Assembly: GCF_010093045.1 (NCBI RefSeq)
Contig: NZ_CP048115.1
Coordinates: 2,728,001-2,792,000, forward strand
DNA length: 64,000 bases
Direction of reading: 5' to 3'
DNA from: Mucilaginibacter sp. 14171R-50
GTDB lineage: Bacteria > Bacteroidota > Bacteroidia > Sphingobacteriales > Sphingobacteriaceae
Notes under the pieces: generated by a model
Database searches by the model: none
What the model was told of the DNA's origin: nothing
Seen by the model: only the letters and a program-made list of their open reading frames with translations
Translations under genes and position numbers: made by a program
Part shown: positions 1 through 9,010 of the stretch, one piece after another
Layout: every line of letters begins with the position of its first letter
Position numbering within the stretch: position 1 is the first letter of the stretch

Positions 1-977
1 TTGGATTCGATTTCGCGGTATATAAATCAAACGCCACCAGGCAGCTGCTGAACTTACCAATGGATAACTTAAGCGGTTATTCGTTTAAAAAGATCAACGC
101 GGGCGATATCGAAAATAAAGGTTTGGAGCTGATGGTTGATGGCAAGATACTGCAAAGCAGCACCGGCTTTAACTGGAATGCCATGGTTAACTTTTCTATC
201 AACAGGAACAGGGTTAAGTACCTTACCGATGAAGTAACCCGTTACGGACTCGGTGGCTTCGACGATGTATCGGTTATTGCCGAAACAGGCCAGCTTTTTG
301 GTGAGATCTATGGATCACGTTTCCTGCGGGTAAAAGATGCAAGCAGCGAATATAATGGAAAATTAATTTTAGATGCTACCGGTTTACCGCAGGTAGATCC
401 TGAAAAAGCCCGCTTGGGTAACCAGCAGGCTACCAGCTTACTGGGTGTTACCAACTCGTTCTCGTACAAAAACTTCGACTTCTCGTTCCTGATCGACGCA
501 CGTTTTGGCGGGCAGGTGTTTTCTGGTACCATAGCTAATATGGAGCAATACGGTACATCAAACAAAACCGTTGTAAATGGGTCGAGGGATAATATGTTGG
601 TTGACGGTGTAGTATTAAATACAACAACCAACAAATACGAACCAAACAAAGTAGAAACCAGCGCGCAAAATTACTGGGGCGTAGTAGCCGGCCATGGTAA
701 CATAGGTATAACAGAGGCAAACCTTTACGATGCTTCTAACGTACGTGTTAGAAACGTACAGTTAGGTTATAACCTGCCAAAAAGCCTGCTATCAGGCTCA
801 GGTATCCAAAGGGCAAAAATAGGGGTGTCGGCAAATAACTTATGGTTAATATCAAGCCACATGAACGGTATGGACCCTGAATCTGTTTACGCAACCGGTA
901 CCAATGCAACCGGTTTTGAAAGCGGAAGCTCGCCTACCACACGTACATTTTTACTAAACTTAACTATAGGCTTCTAA
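1..977 (+). CDS. SusC-type TonB-dependent outer-membrane receptor, C-terminal part only
   Basis: The reading frame is open from base 3 with no start, so the gene is cut by the window edge and the ATG at 60 is internal. The product is the last ~325 residues of a SusC/RagA-type TonB-dependent transporter, the outer-membrane beta-barrel that imports oligosaccharides or peptides together with a SusD lipoprotein. Alternating aromatic/polar beta-strand text (for example SFSYKNFDFSFLIDARFGG) and the terminal LLNLTIGF ending in Phe are typical of the barrel C-terminus. The SusD gene follows 26 bp downstream on the same strand, which fixes the family. The substrate cannot be read from this fragment. 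Confidence 0.93.
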   Translation, partial: GFDFAVYKSNATRQLLNLPMDNLSGYSFKKINAGDIENKGLELMVDGKILQSSTGFNWNAMVNFSINRNRVKYLTDEVTRYGLGGFDDVSVIAETGQLFGEIYGSRFLRVKDASSEYNGKLILDATGLPQVDPEKARLGNQQATSLLGVTNSFSYKNFDFSFLIDARFGGQVFSGTIANMEQYGTSNKTVVNGSRDNMLVDGVVLNTTTNKYEPNKVETSAQNYWGVVAGHGNIGITEANLYDASNVRVRNVQLGYNLPKSLLSGSGIQRAKIGVSANNLWLISSHMNGMDPESVYATGTNATGFESGSSPTTRTFLLNLTIGF

Positions 978-1003
978 TTATAAAAAGACTAATTCATAAG
1001 AAT

Positions 1004-2923
1004 ATGAAAACGATATTTAAAAAATCATGCCTGCTGCTTACCGGTGTTTTGCTGGTAGCATCGTGCAAAAAATTCGACGAGATCAATAACGATCCGCTTA
1101 AAGCGAACGGAGACCAGGTACAAACGGAGTACTTTATCAATAACGCGATAGTTGGCGCGCAGCAAGACCCGGGATTATCTGAAAGGGTATTTATCCTTTA
1201 CTGGGTTGTTGGCGGGCATACCCTGCAGGACGAGGATGGCGAAACCTTTTCTCGCGGCAGCTACGACGACGGCTGGACCTCGGAATACTACAGGCAGTCA
1301 TCACAATGGCTGAATGCAGCCAACAGTGCTATTGAGGTAGGTACAGACCAAATTAAAAAAGGCACCTCAAAAGCATACACCAATAACCTTATACAGGTGG
1401 CCAGGATATGGAGGGCGTATTTAATGAGCGAGTTTTCGGATAGCTTCGGGCCTATGCCTATTGATGGTTTCCAGGGTAAAAACCCCGATTTTAAGGACGT
1501 AAAAACAGTTTACTATTATTTGCTGGATGAGTTGAAAGATGCATCTTCTAAATTAGACCTGAGCGTTGTAAACCCATCTGACCTTGCTAAAGAAGACCCG
1601 GCTTACGGATACAACTACGCCAAGTGGCGCAAATACGCAAACTCGATGCGTATGCGTTTGGCCATGAGGCTATCAGAGGTTGACCCTGAAAAAGCAAAAA
1701 GCGAGTTTGAGGCTGCAGCAGCAGGAAGCGATTTTATTACAGATGTTGCTACCGAAACCTTTAGCGTACAGGAAACCCCTAACAGCTACAATCCGCTTAG
1801 CAGCGTGTTCCGTAAGGAGTCGTCATGGATGGGGTTGCCGATATCTGCAACTTATAACAACCTTTCGGTAGGTTTAGGCAGCGTAAAATCTGCTGATCAG
1901 TTAGGTGCTGATTTTCAGTCGGCCATTAAACCAGCTGATTGGCTGGGCCAGAAATTCCCTGAGCAGTTTGCCACAAAAACAAACGATCCGGCGGCGGGAT
2001 ATTGGTTTAACGGTTTGCCTTATACCATAGATCCGCGCGCATATAAAATATTCAGCATCCCCGGCGATCTTACTAACCCCGTTTATCCGGGAATAGGGGA
2101 TACATTTAAAGCTGCCGAGCGCGACCTGAAGAAACCAGGCGGTGGTGTAGCGAAAACATTGACCTCAAAATATACCTGGAACGCTAAAGCAGATGGCAAC
2201 TGGGGGGCAAAATCAGCCTTGAACCAGGCTATTACAACTAACGGGTTTAAGCCGTTGTTAAACCTTAACTACCGTAACGGAAACAACAGAAGGGTATTTT
2301 TTGGCCCGTGGGAAACCTATTTCCTTTTAGCGGAAGCTTCGGTACGCGGCTGGGCTACCCCGGTTAGCGGCAAAACTGCTTACGAAACCGGTATCGCCAA
2401 AAGCTTTGAATACTTTGGCACCACAGCGTCTTTGAGCACTTACCTGGCATCTACCGAGTATAACCGTGTAGGTACATCTGTAAACTGGGACCACACCACC
2501 GAGCCCGGTGCAACGCATACCATGAAGTATGAAGACGGTATTACCGGCACAGCAGGCACCCAGGAAGTGGCCTATCCTAAAAACGACCTGTATAAAGCGG
2601 GTACCGTAAGAAACGACCTGTTAACAAAGATCATTACCCAGAAATTTATAGCGCAAACCCCGTGGTTGCCTTTAGAAACATGGAACGATCACCGCAGGTT
2701 AGGTTTGCCATTTTATGAAACGCCTGCGGTTGAGGATGTAATGCCCGACCTACCCGCGCTGAATAACACTAATTATAACACAAGCAACATAAAATTCTTT
2801 GCTCAGCGTATGAAATATCCTTCAAACCTAAGCAACAGTAATGTTAACGGTTACAACCAGGCTGTAGCAGCTTTGGGTGGGCCCGATGCCGTGTTAACAC
2901 CACTTTGGTGGGCAAAGCACTAA
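1004..2923 (+). CDS. SusD/RagB-family nutrient-binding outer-membrane lipoprotein
   Basis: This is the 639-residue partner of the SusC receptor. SusD-type lipoproteins sit over the SusC barrel on the cell surface and close on the captured ligand. A signal peptide ends in a lipobox with Cys21 (LVASC), followed by the usual KKFDEINNDP text of the SusD-like_2 group. The body is rich in Trp, Tyr and Asn, as expected for the TPR-type solenoid fold. It is slightly longer than the common 500-600 residues. The 26-bp spacing to the receptor argues for co-transcription, and a strong hairpin terminator follows. No glycoside hydrolase or peptidase lies beside the pair in this window, so the substrate is unknown. 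Confidence 0.93.
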   Translation: MKTIFKKSCLLLTGVLLVASCKKFDEINNDPLKANGDQVQTEYFINNAIVGAQQDPGLSERVFILYWVVGGHTLQDEDGETFSRGSYDDGWTSEYYRQSSQWLNAANSAIEVGTDQIKKGTSKAYTNNLIQVARIWRAYLMSEFSDSFGPMPIDGFQGKNPDFKDVKTVYYYLLDELKDASSKLDLSVVNPSDLAKEDPAYGYNYAKWRKYANSMRMRLAMRLSEVDPEKAKSEFEAAAAGSDFITDVATETFSVQETPNSYNPLSSVFRKESSWMGLPISATYNNLSVGLGSVKSADQLGADFQSAIKPADWLGQKFPEQFATKTNDPAAGYWFNGLPYTIDPRAYKIFSIPGDLTNPVYPGIGDTFKAAERDLKKPGGGVAKTLTSKYTWNAKADGNWGAKSALNQAITTNGFKPLLNLNYRNGNNRRVFFGPWETYFLLAEASVRGWATPVSGKTAYETGIAKSFEYFGTTASLSTYLASTEYNRVGTSVNWDHTTEPGATHTMKYEDGITGTAGTQEVAYPKNDLYKAGTVRNDLLTKIITQKFIAQTPWLPLETWNDHRRLGLPFYETPAVEDVMPDLPALNNTNYNTSNIKFFAQRMKYPSNLSNSNVNGYNQAVAALGGPDAVLTPLWWAKH

Positions 2924-2940
2924 CAGTTTTGTTCTGAATA

Positions 2941-2973
2941 AAAAAGAGAGGCGCTTGGCGCCTCTCTTTTTTT
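2941..2973. terminator. Bidirectional intrinsic terminator between susD and the exopolysaccharide operon
   Basis: A 9-bp GC-rich stem (gagaggcgc at 2946-2954 with gcgcctctc at 2958-2966, loop ttg) is extended by an A-run on the left and a T-run on the right, so it can terminate in both directions. It lies between the convergent ends of the SusD gene and the exosortase gene. Confidence 0.9.
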
Positions 2974-2991
2974 GTAAGTATTTTTATGATT

Positions 2992-3558
2992 TTATGCTTT
3001 GCGACGCAGCAGCGCCTTATCCTGGTACCGGGTGTAAAAATAAAGGCTTATGGCAATCAGTATATAAATTACAATATTGAAGATGGTGTGATGGTCTGAT
3101 ATATACACGGTTGTATACCGCCAGTAAAGCGATAGCAATATAAATCGCGCCAGGTTAATCAACTGGATGCCTATTAAACCCGCTATAAGAAAGTAAAACT
3201 TAACCCTTAACTGCCCGGGGTAAGCAATTACAAACGCGGTGAAAAAACACATCACCCCAAAACCTAAACAATCATATCCCACATGTATAAGGTTATGGCC
3301 AACTACCAGCATTTGGTCGGCATTGGTTTTGGTTTGATAGCCAAGCAAATTCAAAATAGCCGAGCTGCTTTGTATCAGTACGTACCGCAGCCAGTCGATG
3401 AAATTCAGGTGCTTATCTAAAAACGGGGAATACAATTTCCCCGTGTGCGATGTAATGCCGAGGTATGCAAAGTAAAAGCCATAAAGTAAGCCAAACGCAA
3501 CCGGCAGCGTAACAGCAAACTTTAACGCGGGGTTTATTCCGGCCTTATTCGGCTTCAT
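2992..3558 (-). CDS. Exosortase/archaeosortase-family transpeptidase (XrtY-like)
   Basis: This 188-residue polytopic membrane protein has the three conserved active-site positions of exosortases: Cys97 in YDCLGF, Arg138 in NLARF and His156/157 in DHHTIF, each at the edge of a predicted membrane helix. Exosortases cleave and re-anchor proteins carrying a C-terminal sorting tail, in genomes that couple this to exopolysaccharide production. It is the last gene of the operon; its start overlaps the preceding glycosyltransferase by 14 bp. Its position beside a Wzy-like polymerase and a GT4 enzyme resembles, from memory, the exosortase Y set described for Sphingobacteriaceae; I cannot check that here. 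No PEP-CTERM-like target is encoded in the window. Confidence 0.82.
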   Translation of the reverse strand: MKPNKAGINPALKFAVTLPVAFGLLYGFYFAYLGITSHTGKLYSPFLDKHLNFIDWLRYVLIQSSSAILNLLGYQTKTNADQMLVVGHNLIHVGYDCLGFGVMCFFTAFVIAYPGQLRVKFYFLIAGLIGIQLINLARFILLSLYWRYTTVYISDHHTIFNIVIYILIAISLYFYTRYQDKALLRRKA

Positions 3559-4411
3559 TTTTTCGTTGTTTTAAAAGTTCGTCTATTTTGATATCAACTA
3601 CCAGCCTAAACCAAAAGCCTTGCATAAAATGGAAAATGATACCCGTACGGCCATCAAGGATGCCAAGCTTAAAAATAAGGCGATAGCCGAAGTATAGCGC
3701 CGGCCGTAAGTAGCGGGGCAGTTTCCACCAGCGTTGCTTAAGCCAGGCGGTACGTTCATTTGGCGGACCCCAAAAATATGCCTTAACCGTTTGTTGCCTT
3801 AAACTAAGCAGGCGTTCCATTTCTTCAAAAGCCAGCAGGTCGCTGTATTTATTATGCTTCTCTATCCAAAAACTTATCTTGTTTTCCTTTAGGTTTTCTT
3901 CCAGTATATGGCCGTTCTTCCAGGTAATGGTTTTGCCCGGAACAACTAAACGGTGGTCCATATTCTCGTTAGTGTCCGAAAATCCGGTGCCGTATCGTAT
4001 CATTTTTAACAGGTAGAACGGGTAGTAACCGCCATGTTTTATCCACCGGCCCTTAAAAAAATTTTTCCGGTTAAAATATATCCCGTTAATATCCTTGTGT
4101 TCATCCTCGCTAAAGTTTTTCAATAGCGTAAACAGTTCAGGTGTTACTATCTGGTCGGCATCCAGGCAAATCACCCATGGGGTTTTTACCTCGAAGGTCG
4201 TCAGGGCGAAATCCCACTGTTTGGGATGGTTTTCAAACGAGTGGTACAATATAGTTGCCCCCGCTGCTTCGGCAATACAAAGAGTTGCATCAGTACTGCC
4301 CGAATCAAGTATAAACGTTTCGGCATTTAACCCCGCTATCGAGGCCAGCAGCCTGGGCAGGTGCATCTCTTCGTTATAGGTAAGTATGATGAATGAATAC
4401 CGCGGGTCCAA
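3545..4411 (-). CDS. Glycosyltransferase family 2, WaaE/KdtX-like
   Basis: The 288-residue protein is a GT-A enzyme with the N-terminal nucleotide-binding strand SFIILTYNEE, the DSGSTD segment and the metal-binding Asp84-Ala-Asp86. The text resembles the WaaE/KdtX branch that adds hexoses to lipopolysaccharide core or related glycans. The C-terminal third is basic and aromatic (residues ~215-280), suggesting membrane association. It is the second-to-last gene of the exopolysaccharide operon and overlaps the exosortase start. Donor and acceptor cannot be deduced. Confidence 0.85.
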   Translation of the reverse strand: MDPRYSFIILTYNEEMHLPRLLASIAGLNAETFILDSGSTDATLCIAEAAGATILYHSFENHPKQWDFALTTFEVKTPWVICLDADQIVTPELFTLLKNFSEDEHKDINGIYFNRKNFFKGRWIKHGGYYPFYLLKMIRYGTGFSDTNENMDHRLVVPGKTITWKNGHILEENLKENKISFWIEKHNKYSDLLAFEEMERLLSLRQQTVKAYFWGPPNERTAWLKQRWWKLPRYLRPALYFGYRLIFKLGILDGRTGIIFHFMQGFWFRLVVDIKIDELLKQRKNEAE

Positions 4412-4472
4412 TTTAATATCGCTTTAGTAAAATATATTTGAAAGTATAAGTTATTAGCCTGTTAAAAAAGTT

Positions 4473-5624
4473 TTATGATTGCGGCTTATGGGTTTTGATA
4501 TTTTGGTACAGCCGGATGTATTGCTGCAGCAGCTCGTTACCGGTAAAGTCAGTCCGAACGCTCCGCGGCGCGGTTTCCCGTATCCTGGCTAAATCGGCGC
4601 CGTAATTGGTGGCTATTATATTTATCATCGCGCTTACCGAGTCCGCGCTTGTTTTACATATCCAGCCCAGCTTATTGTCCGCAACGTAATCTGCAAGGCC
4701 CACTTGCCCGCTTATCAGCACTGCTGTACCAACACTCAGGCTTTCAATTACCACATTTCCAAAGTTCTCGTCGTGCGAGGGCAGAACCAGCAGGTCGTGC
4801 CTCTGCAGCAGGTCAAATTTGTTGTCGCCGTAAAAACCAGCCCATGTTATTTTAGCGGCTATCTCGGGGTTGGTTACCGATGCCTTTAACCGCGCGATAT
4901 AAGCTTCTTCGCCGGTACCCGCAATGGTAAGGCTAAAAGGCACTTTAACGTTGTTAAGTGCTTCAAGTAAAATATCGAGCCCTTTTTTTTCCTCGATGCG
5001 CGAAAAAAACAGCAGCTTCAAAACCTCGGGGCTATCGCGGTGATCCGCGGCAATAGCGGCATCCAGCTTTACGTAATTGGGTATGGTGGTGATGGTTAAA
5101 GGCTTCGCGAGTTTAAGTATGGCCGTGCTTTCGTTTGCCGAGGTAACGTGGATATGGCATTTAGATAAAAGCCGTTTGCCTAACAGATCATGAATAAGCT
5201 TTTTTTTGCCGGAGTTTTTATTGGTGAAAGCATAATTACTTAAGGTACCCCTGGGCGACAATACAACCGGTACGCCTTTTTTTAAAGCGATAAGACACGA
5301 AAATATCGATACCAGGTTCCACCAGGCGTGTATATGTATCACATCAAACTCGTCGGCACGTTTCCACACGGCTTTTAATAATGCCGGCGAAAAATGCGTA
5401 TGGTCTTTGGTAAGGCGTGTAAAATAGGTTACGGGTACTCCGTCAACAGCGGCTGGCTTGTTAGCTTCAACGGGCAATTCGGCAGGCCCGTTTGCAGTAG
5501 TAGCAAATACCTCGGCATTTACACCCGATTTAACCAGGGCCTCGCACAGCATAGCCACCGACATGGTAGGGCCCCCGTAAATATAGGCTGGTTTATACGC
5601 GGCAATAATGTGCAGTACTTTCAA
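4473..5624 (-). CDS. Glycosyltransferase family 4 (possible exosortase-Y-associated type)
   Basis: This is a GT-B retaining enzyme of about 383 residues. The N-terminal strand KVLHIIAAYKP, the glycine-rich IYGGP segment, a SPRGTLS motif and the donor-binding region HDENFGNVVIESL (near residue 300) are GT4 signatures. The frame is open to an ATG at 5732, but that would overlap the polymerase gene by 112 bp. I chose a TTG at 5624: it overlaps the upstream TGA by 4 bp, a coupling seen throughout this operon, and places the first strand at residue 2. A 61-bp gap, one of the two largest in the operon, separates it from the next gene. Confidence 0.82.
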   Translation of the reverse strand: MKVLHIIAAYKPAYIYGGPTMSVAMLCEALVKSGVNAEVFATTANGPAELPVEANKPAAVDGVPVTYFTRLTKDHTHFSPALLKAVWKRADEFDVIHIHAWWNLVSIFSCLIALKKGVPVVLSPRGTLSNYAFTNKNSGKKKLIHDLLGKRLLSKCHIHVTSANESTAILKLAKPLTITTIPNYVKLDAAIAADHRDSPEVLKLLFFSRIEEKKGLDILLEALNNVKVPFSLTIAGTGEEAYIARLKASVTNPEIAAKITWAGFYGDNKFDLLQRHDLLVLPSHDENFGNVVIESLSVGTAVLISGQVGLADYVADNKLGWICKTSADSVSAMINIIATNYGADLARIRETAPRSVRTDFTGNELLQQYIRLYQNIKTHKPQS

Positions 5625-7015
5625 AACCGTTTTAAAATATTGATGCGCAATAAAACTTTTTGAATGATGAACATGGTTACATAACTCCAGAATACCGAGT
5701 TTATTAAAAACTCGAAGCTTAACCCGCGCCATAATATTTGAAACAGCCCGCTGAATATTAATGCCGTACCTAAAATATACCCGCCAAAAAGCCGCTCGGC
5801 TTTTATAGAAATTAGCTGCGATATTGCCCCGTAGGCAAATAAAAACAAAAATATACCAGTTGCCCCGCCTGATAAATACGCGTCGACAATAAAAGCGGGC
5901 TTGGCAGATACAGTGGAAAGGGGGTTAACCACGCCGGCAGCATATACCCGTTCCATCACCAGTTCTTCGGTAATTGGTTTGCCCGGCCAAAACACACGCG
6001 GAACGATCACAATAGCGGATTGCTTTAACAGTTTTGTGCCGTAAAAGTCGATATTTTTGGGAGTGGACTGTACAAAGGTGGTGAACATGTCAATTTCGCT
6101 TAAGCGGAATGCAAAGAACGACCAATTGGAGTTGTCGGTATTATTCAAGGCCGCATCAATTGCTATTTGCGACGACTCTTCGGCATCGGCCTCGCCCGAC
6201 CAGGCATTTTCGCGAAAGTTATTTACATAGGCCGGCAAAAAAATGAAAGAAATAAATAACGCCGGGACAAACACCGCGATGACAATTTTTTTATAGTTGG
6301 GGTATAAAAAGATAGCCAGCACCAGGATGCTGATAATAATAGGTTCTTTGAAACCCGAAAGAAACGCCTGATAAAGGTTAAAGAGGTATAGCACCGAACA
6401 AATGATGGTGTTCAGCGATTTTTTTAACGGGATGGCAAAGGCCAATGCCAGTGTGCCTGCAATAAAACTTAACGAGCTGAATTGAAAATAAAACTGAGAT
6501 AAGCCCGGCACCTTAGTAAAGATGATGGAAACCGGAAAACTTACCAAAGCGATTTTAAGCAGTAAGTTAGCCAGCGTGTTTTTTTCAATGTAATACCTGT
6601 TTTCATCGGGATATTTCATGAAACTGAGGATGCCTGTAACGAAAGCGGCATGGCCCAGGCTGTAGTACCGCTGGCATTGCGCCGTTAACATTAGCCTGTC
6701 CTGATCGATGAGCAAATGGGTATTTGTTTTTTGGAAATCTGTATAACCCAACACATCCATAAAGTAAAATATGGAGGTACAGCACATAAACCCGGCAAAT
6801 ATAATTTGCTGAATAAACAGCGGGCGCATAAGCTGCTCGCCAAAGCGCCTGTCGTCGGGGATTGGCTTTACCCAGCCGGTTAAGGTGATGAAAAATATCA
6901 AAAACGAACCTGACCAGGCTATCAGGTATGATAACACCGGGTCCGACTGGAATAACAAAGCCAGTAACCAGGGTAAATACAACACCAGATACCTTTCAAG
7001 CCCTTTTTTATTCAT
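5621..7015 (-). CDS. Wzy-like polysaccharide polymerase (O-antigen polymerase type membrane protein)
   Basis: This 464-residue protein is strongly hydrophobic, with about ten to twelve membrane segments and a large non-membrane loop around residues 255-330 that contains NFRENAWSG and several acidic residues. Such a loop is usual for Wzy/O-antigen ligase-type enzymes, which join repeat units on the outer face of the inner membrane. Sequence conservation in this class is weak, so the call rests on topology and on its place among glycosyltransferases and an exosortase. The start overlaps the FkbM methyltransferase gene by 8 bp, and its stop overlaps the next gene by 4 bp. Confidence 0.75.
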   Translation of the reverse strand: MNKKGLERYLVLYLPWLLALLFQSDPVLSYLIAWSGSFLIFFITLTGWVKPIPDDRRFGEQLMRPLFIQQIIFAGFMCCTSIFYFMDVLGYTDFQKTNTHLLIDQDRLMLTAQCQRYYSLGHAAFVTGILSFMKYPDENRYYIEKNTLANLLLKIALVSFPVSIIFTKVPGLSQFYFQFSSLSFIAGTLALAFAIPLKKSLNTIICSVLYLFNLYQAFLSGFKEPIIISILVLAIFLYPNYKKIVIAVFVPALFISFIFLPAYVNNFRENAWSGEADAEESSQIAIDAALNNTDNSNWSFFAFRLSEIDMFTTFVQSTPKNIDFYGTKLLKQSAIVIVPRVFWPGKPITEELVMERVYAAGVVNPLSTVSAKPAFIVDAYLSGGATGIFLFLFAYGAISQLISIKAERLFGGYILGTALIFSGLFQILWRGLSFEFLINSVFWSYVTMFIIQKVLLRINILKRF

Positions 7016-7862
7016 CAGATAAACCGGGTATGCAAAATAAATTGCCGCTTACTATGGCGGCTGAATTGATCACCGGCTCGCAGCCTACAGGTGTTATTTG
7101 ATACAATTTATAATTAAGCGACTGTAAAAAGTTATAGCAATCATGAATGCTTTGCCCGGTGCCGGGCCAGTAGTTGCTGTCGTATTCAAAAATAATGCGG
7201 GGCCTGTGCTTTTTCAGGGTATTGGTTAATCCACGCAGAACGTGATATTCAAAGCCCTCTACATCAATTTTTATCAGGCTAACGTTTTGCAGGCCCATAA
7301 CCTCGGGGATGTTATCGCCAACTTTTACGGTTACAGCTTGTTTGGTATTGCCAAAGGTGTTGTTCAAACTAAAGGTGCCCTGGTTCCAGGCGCGGTCATC
7401 TATGCTGAATTCGGTCTCGCTTGCGGTATCAGATAACGCATAAGGGAAAACCGTTACATTACCGGCTTTATTTAGGGCCAGGTTTTTCTTTAATTTATGC
7501 TGCAGGTATTCCAGCGGTTCAAACGCATACACTGTGCCTTCAGCGCCCACACATTGCGACATGCGGACGCTTTGCAACCCAATGTTGGCGCCTATATCAA
7601 TTGCGGTATCGCCGGGCTTTAACGATATCCGTATCAGTTTGCCTGTTTCGGCTTCGTAAGTGCCCGTGCTTAAAATGGTCCACTCAATATAATTATCGGC
7701 GGTGGTATAAATGGCTATGTCTTCGGTGTTCAACCAAATAATACCATCCTTTATATTTTGTTTGAGATCGTTTGAAGGATTCAATAAATGCGACAGGCGT
7801 TCTTTACCGGGCAGGTTCCAGTTGCGTATAAAACTCAGTTTAATGCGGTCGCTTCTTTTCAT
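7008..7862 (-). CDS. FkbM-family SAM-dependent methyltransferase
   Basis: The 284-residue product has the class I methyltransferase core: motif I DTAIDIGANIGLQS (near residue 90), an acidic loop AFEPLEYLQ and the FkbM-type IKIDVEGFEYHVLRG segment followed by RIIFEYDSNYW. FkbM enzymes O-methylate sugars or small molecules. In this locus it most likely methylates a hydroxyl on the growing glycan; that is an inference from context. It is coupled to both neighbours by short overlaps (4 and 8 bp). Confidence 0.87.
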   Translation of the reverse strand: MKRSDRIKLSFIRNWNLPGKERLSHLLNPSNDLKQNIKDGIIWLNTEDIAIYTTADNYIEWTILSTGTYEAETGKLIRISLKPGDTAIDIGANIGLQSVRMSQCVGAEGTVYAFEPLEYLQHKLKKNLALNKAGNVTVFPYALSDTASETEFSIDDRAWNQGTFSLNNTFGNTKQAVTVKVGDNIPEVMGLQNVSLIKIDVEGFEYHVLRGLTNTLKKHRPRIIFEYDSNYWPGTGQSIHDCYNFLQSLNYKLYQITPVGCEPVINSAAIVSGNLFCIPGLSDE

Positions 7863-9010
7863 TCGGTTAATTTATTTTCGATGGCTTCGGCAATCTTTTT
7901 AAAGTTCCAATCTGCTATAATTTTACCGGAATTTTCTCCAAATTTTTCAAGAATTTTCTTTGATCTTGTAAGTTCGGTTAAACAAGTCAGCAAACTGTTT
8001 TCATCGCCGCTTTTAAATATGTATCCGTTGTAGCCCGGCTTTACCAAATCAATGGCGCAGCCAACTTTATCAGCTACTAAAACTGCCTTTCCGCCGGCCA
8101 TCGCCTCGTTCACTGCAAGTCCCCAGGTTTCGCCCGGCCCTTTTGATGGCAGGCAAAATAGGTTGCACGCCTGGTAAATAACGGGCATTTGCTGCTGGTT
8201 TTGAAAATCAATAAAATGAACGTGCTTGTTTCCAAAGGCTTTATCCTCCAGATACTGCTTCAGGTTTCCGCTGCCGGCAAATAGCAAATGTACATTACCA
8301 GGGGGTAAGTTTAAAAAAGCGTTTAACAATAACCCCGGCGACTTTTTTTCTTCCAGCTTACCGGCAAAAAGCACCAGTATATCATCGGCATCGATCCCAA
8401 GGTCATGCCTTAACTTTAGGGCCCCGGCCGTTCGGTTATCGGCAAATCGTTCGTTATCAACGGCATGCGGCGCAAAAGTAAGCCTGCTTAATTCAAAGCC
8501 ATACGCCTCAAAATATCGCCTGTTGTTAGTACCAACGTAGAAGGCATGGTCGGCATGTTTGTAAACCCATTTCAAAAAAAGCGACCTGATAGCGGATTTT
8601 AAACCGCTACGCTCATCAAGCAGGGTAGAGTCGCCCCTGAAATAAACCGGTAGTTTATTTTTGAAATGCCGCATAACCCCGAGGTGGCTGCTATAAGCCC
8701 ATCCGAAAACTAATAGGGCATCGGGTTGCCATGCAGCTACCTGGCTGTTAAGCGCGGGGTTTATAATACCCTTAAAATGGTGCGAACCGGGATCGGTTGA
8801 CGTATTTACGACCCACTCATAAGGGTAACCATCCAATAACGGGATATCCCACTCAATTATTCGGTTAAAACCGGGGTCGTGCTTTTGCATGGCTCCATCG
8901 CCCCAGGTATAAAACACCTTGACGCTTATATTGCCACGCTGATGCAACAGCCTGAAAACCGGCGCATAGTATTGTATGGGGTGAGTGGTTATAATGGCTA
9001 AGCGTTTCAT
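7859..9010 (-). CDS. Glycosyltransferase family 4
   Basis: The 383-residue protein has GT-B architecture. The N-terminal KRLAIITTHPIQYYAPVF text is typical of a GT4 group found in surface polysaccharide loci. The C-terminal donor site includes VLFAGKLEEKKSP and the E-x7-E region PGETWGLAVNEAMAGG. Its ends overlap neighbouring genes by 4 bp on both sides. Sugar specificity is not predictable. Confidence 0.88.
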   Translation of the reverse strand: MKRLAIITTHPIQYYAPVFRLLHQRGNISVKVFYTWGDGAMQKHDPGFNRIIEWDIPLLDGYPYEWVVNTSTDPGSHHFKGIINPALNSQVAAWQPDALLVFGWAYSSHLGVMRHFKNKLPVYFRGDSTLLDERSGLKSAIRSLFLKWVYKHADHAFYVGTNNRRYFEAYGFELSRLTFAPHAVDNERFADNRTAGALKLRHDLGIDADDILVLFAGKLEEKKSPGLLLNAFLNLPPGNVHLLFAGSGNLKQYLEDKAFGNKHVHFIDFQNQQQMPVIYQACNLFCLPSKGPGETWGLAVNEAMAGGKAVLVADKVGCAIDLVKPGYNGYIFKSGDENSLLTCLTELTRSKKILEKFGENSGKIIADWNFKKIAEAIENKLTE

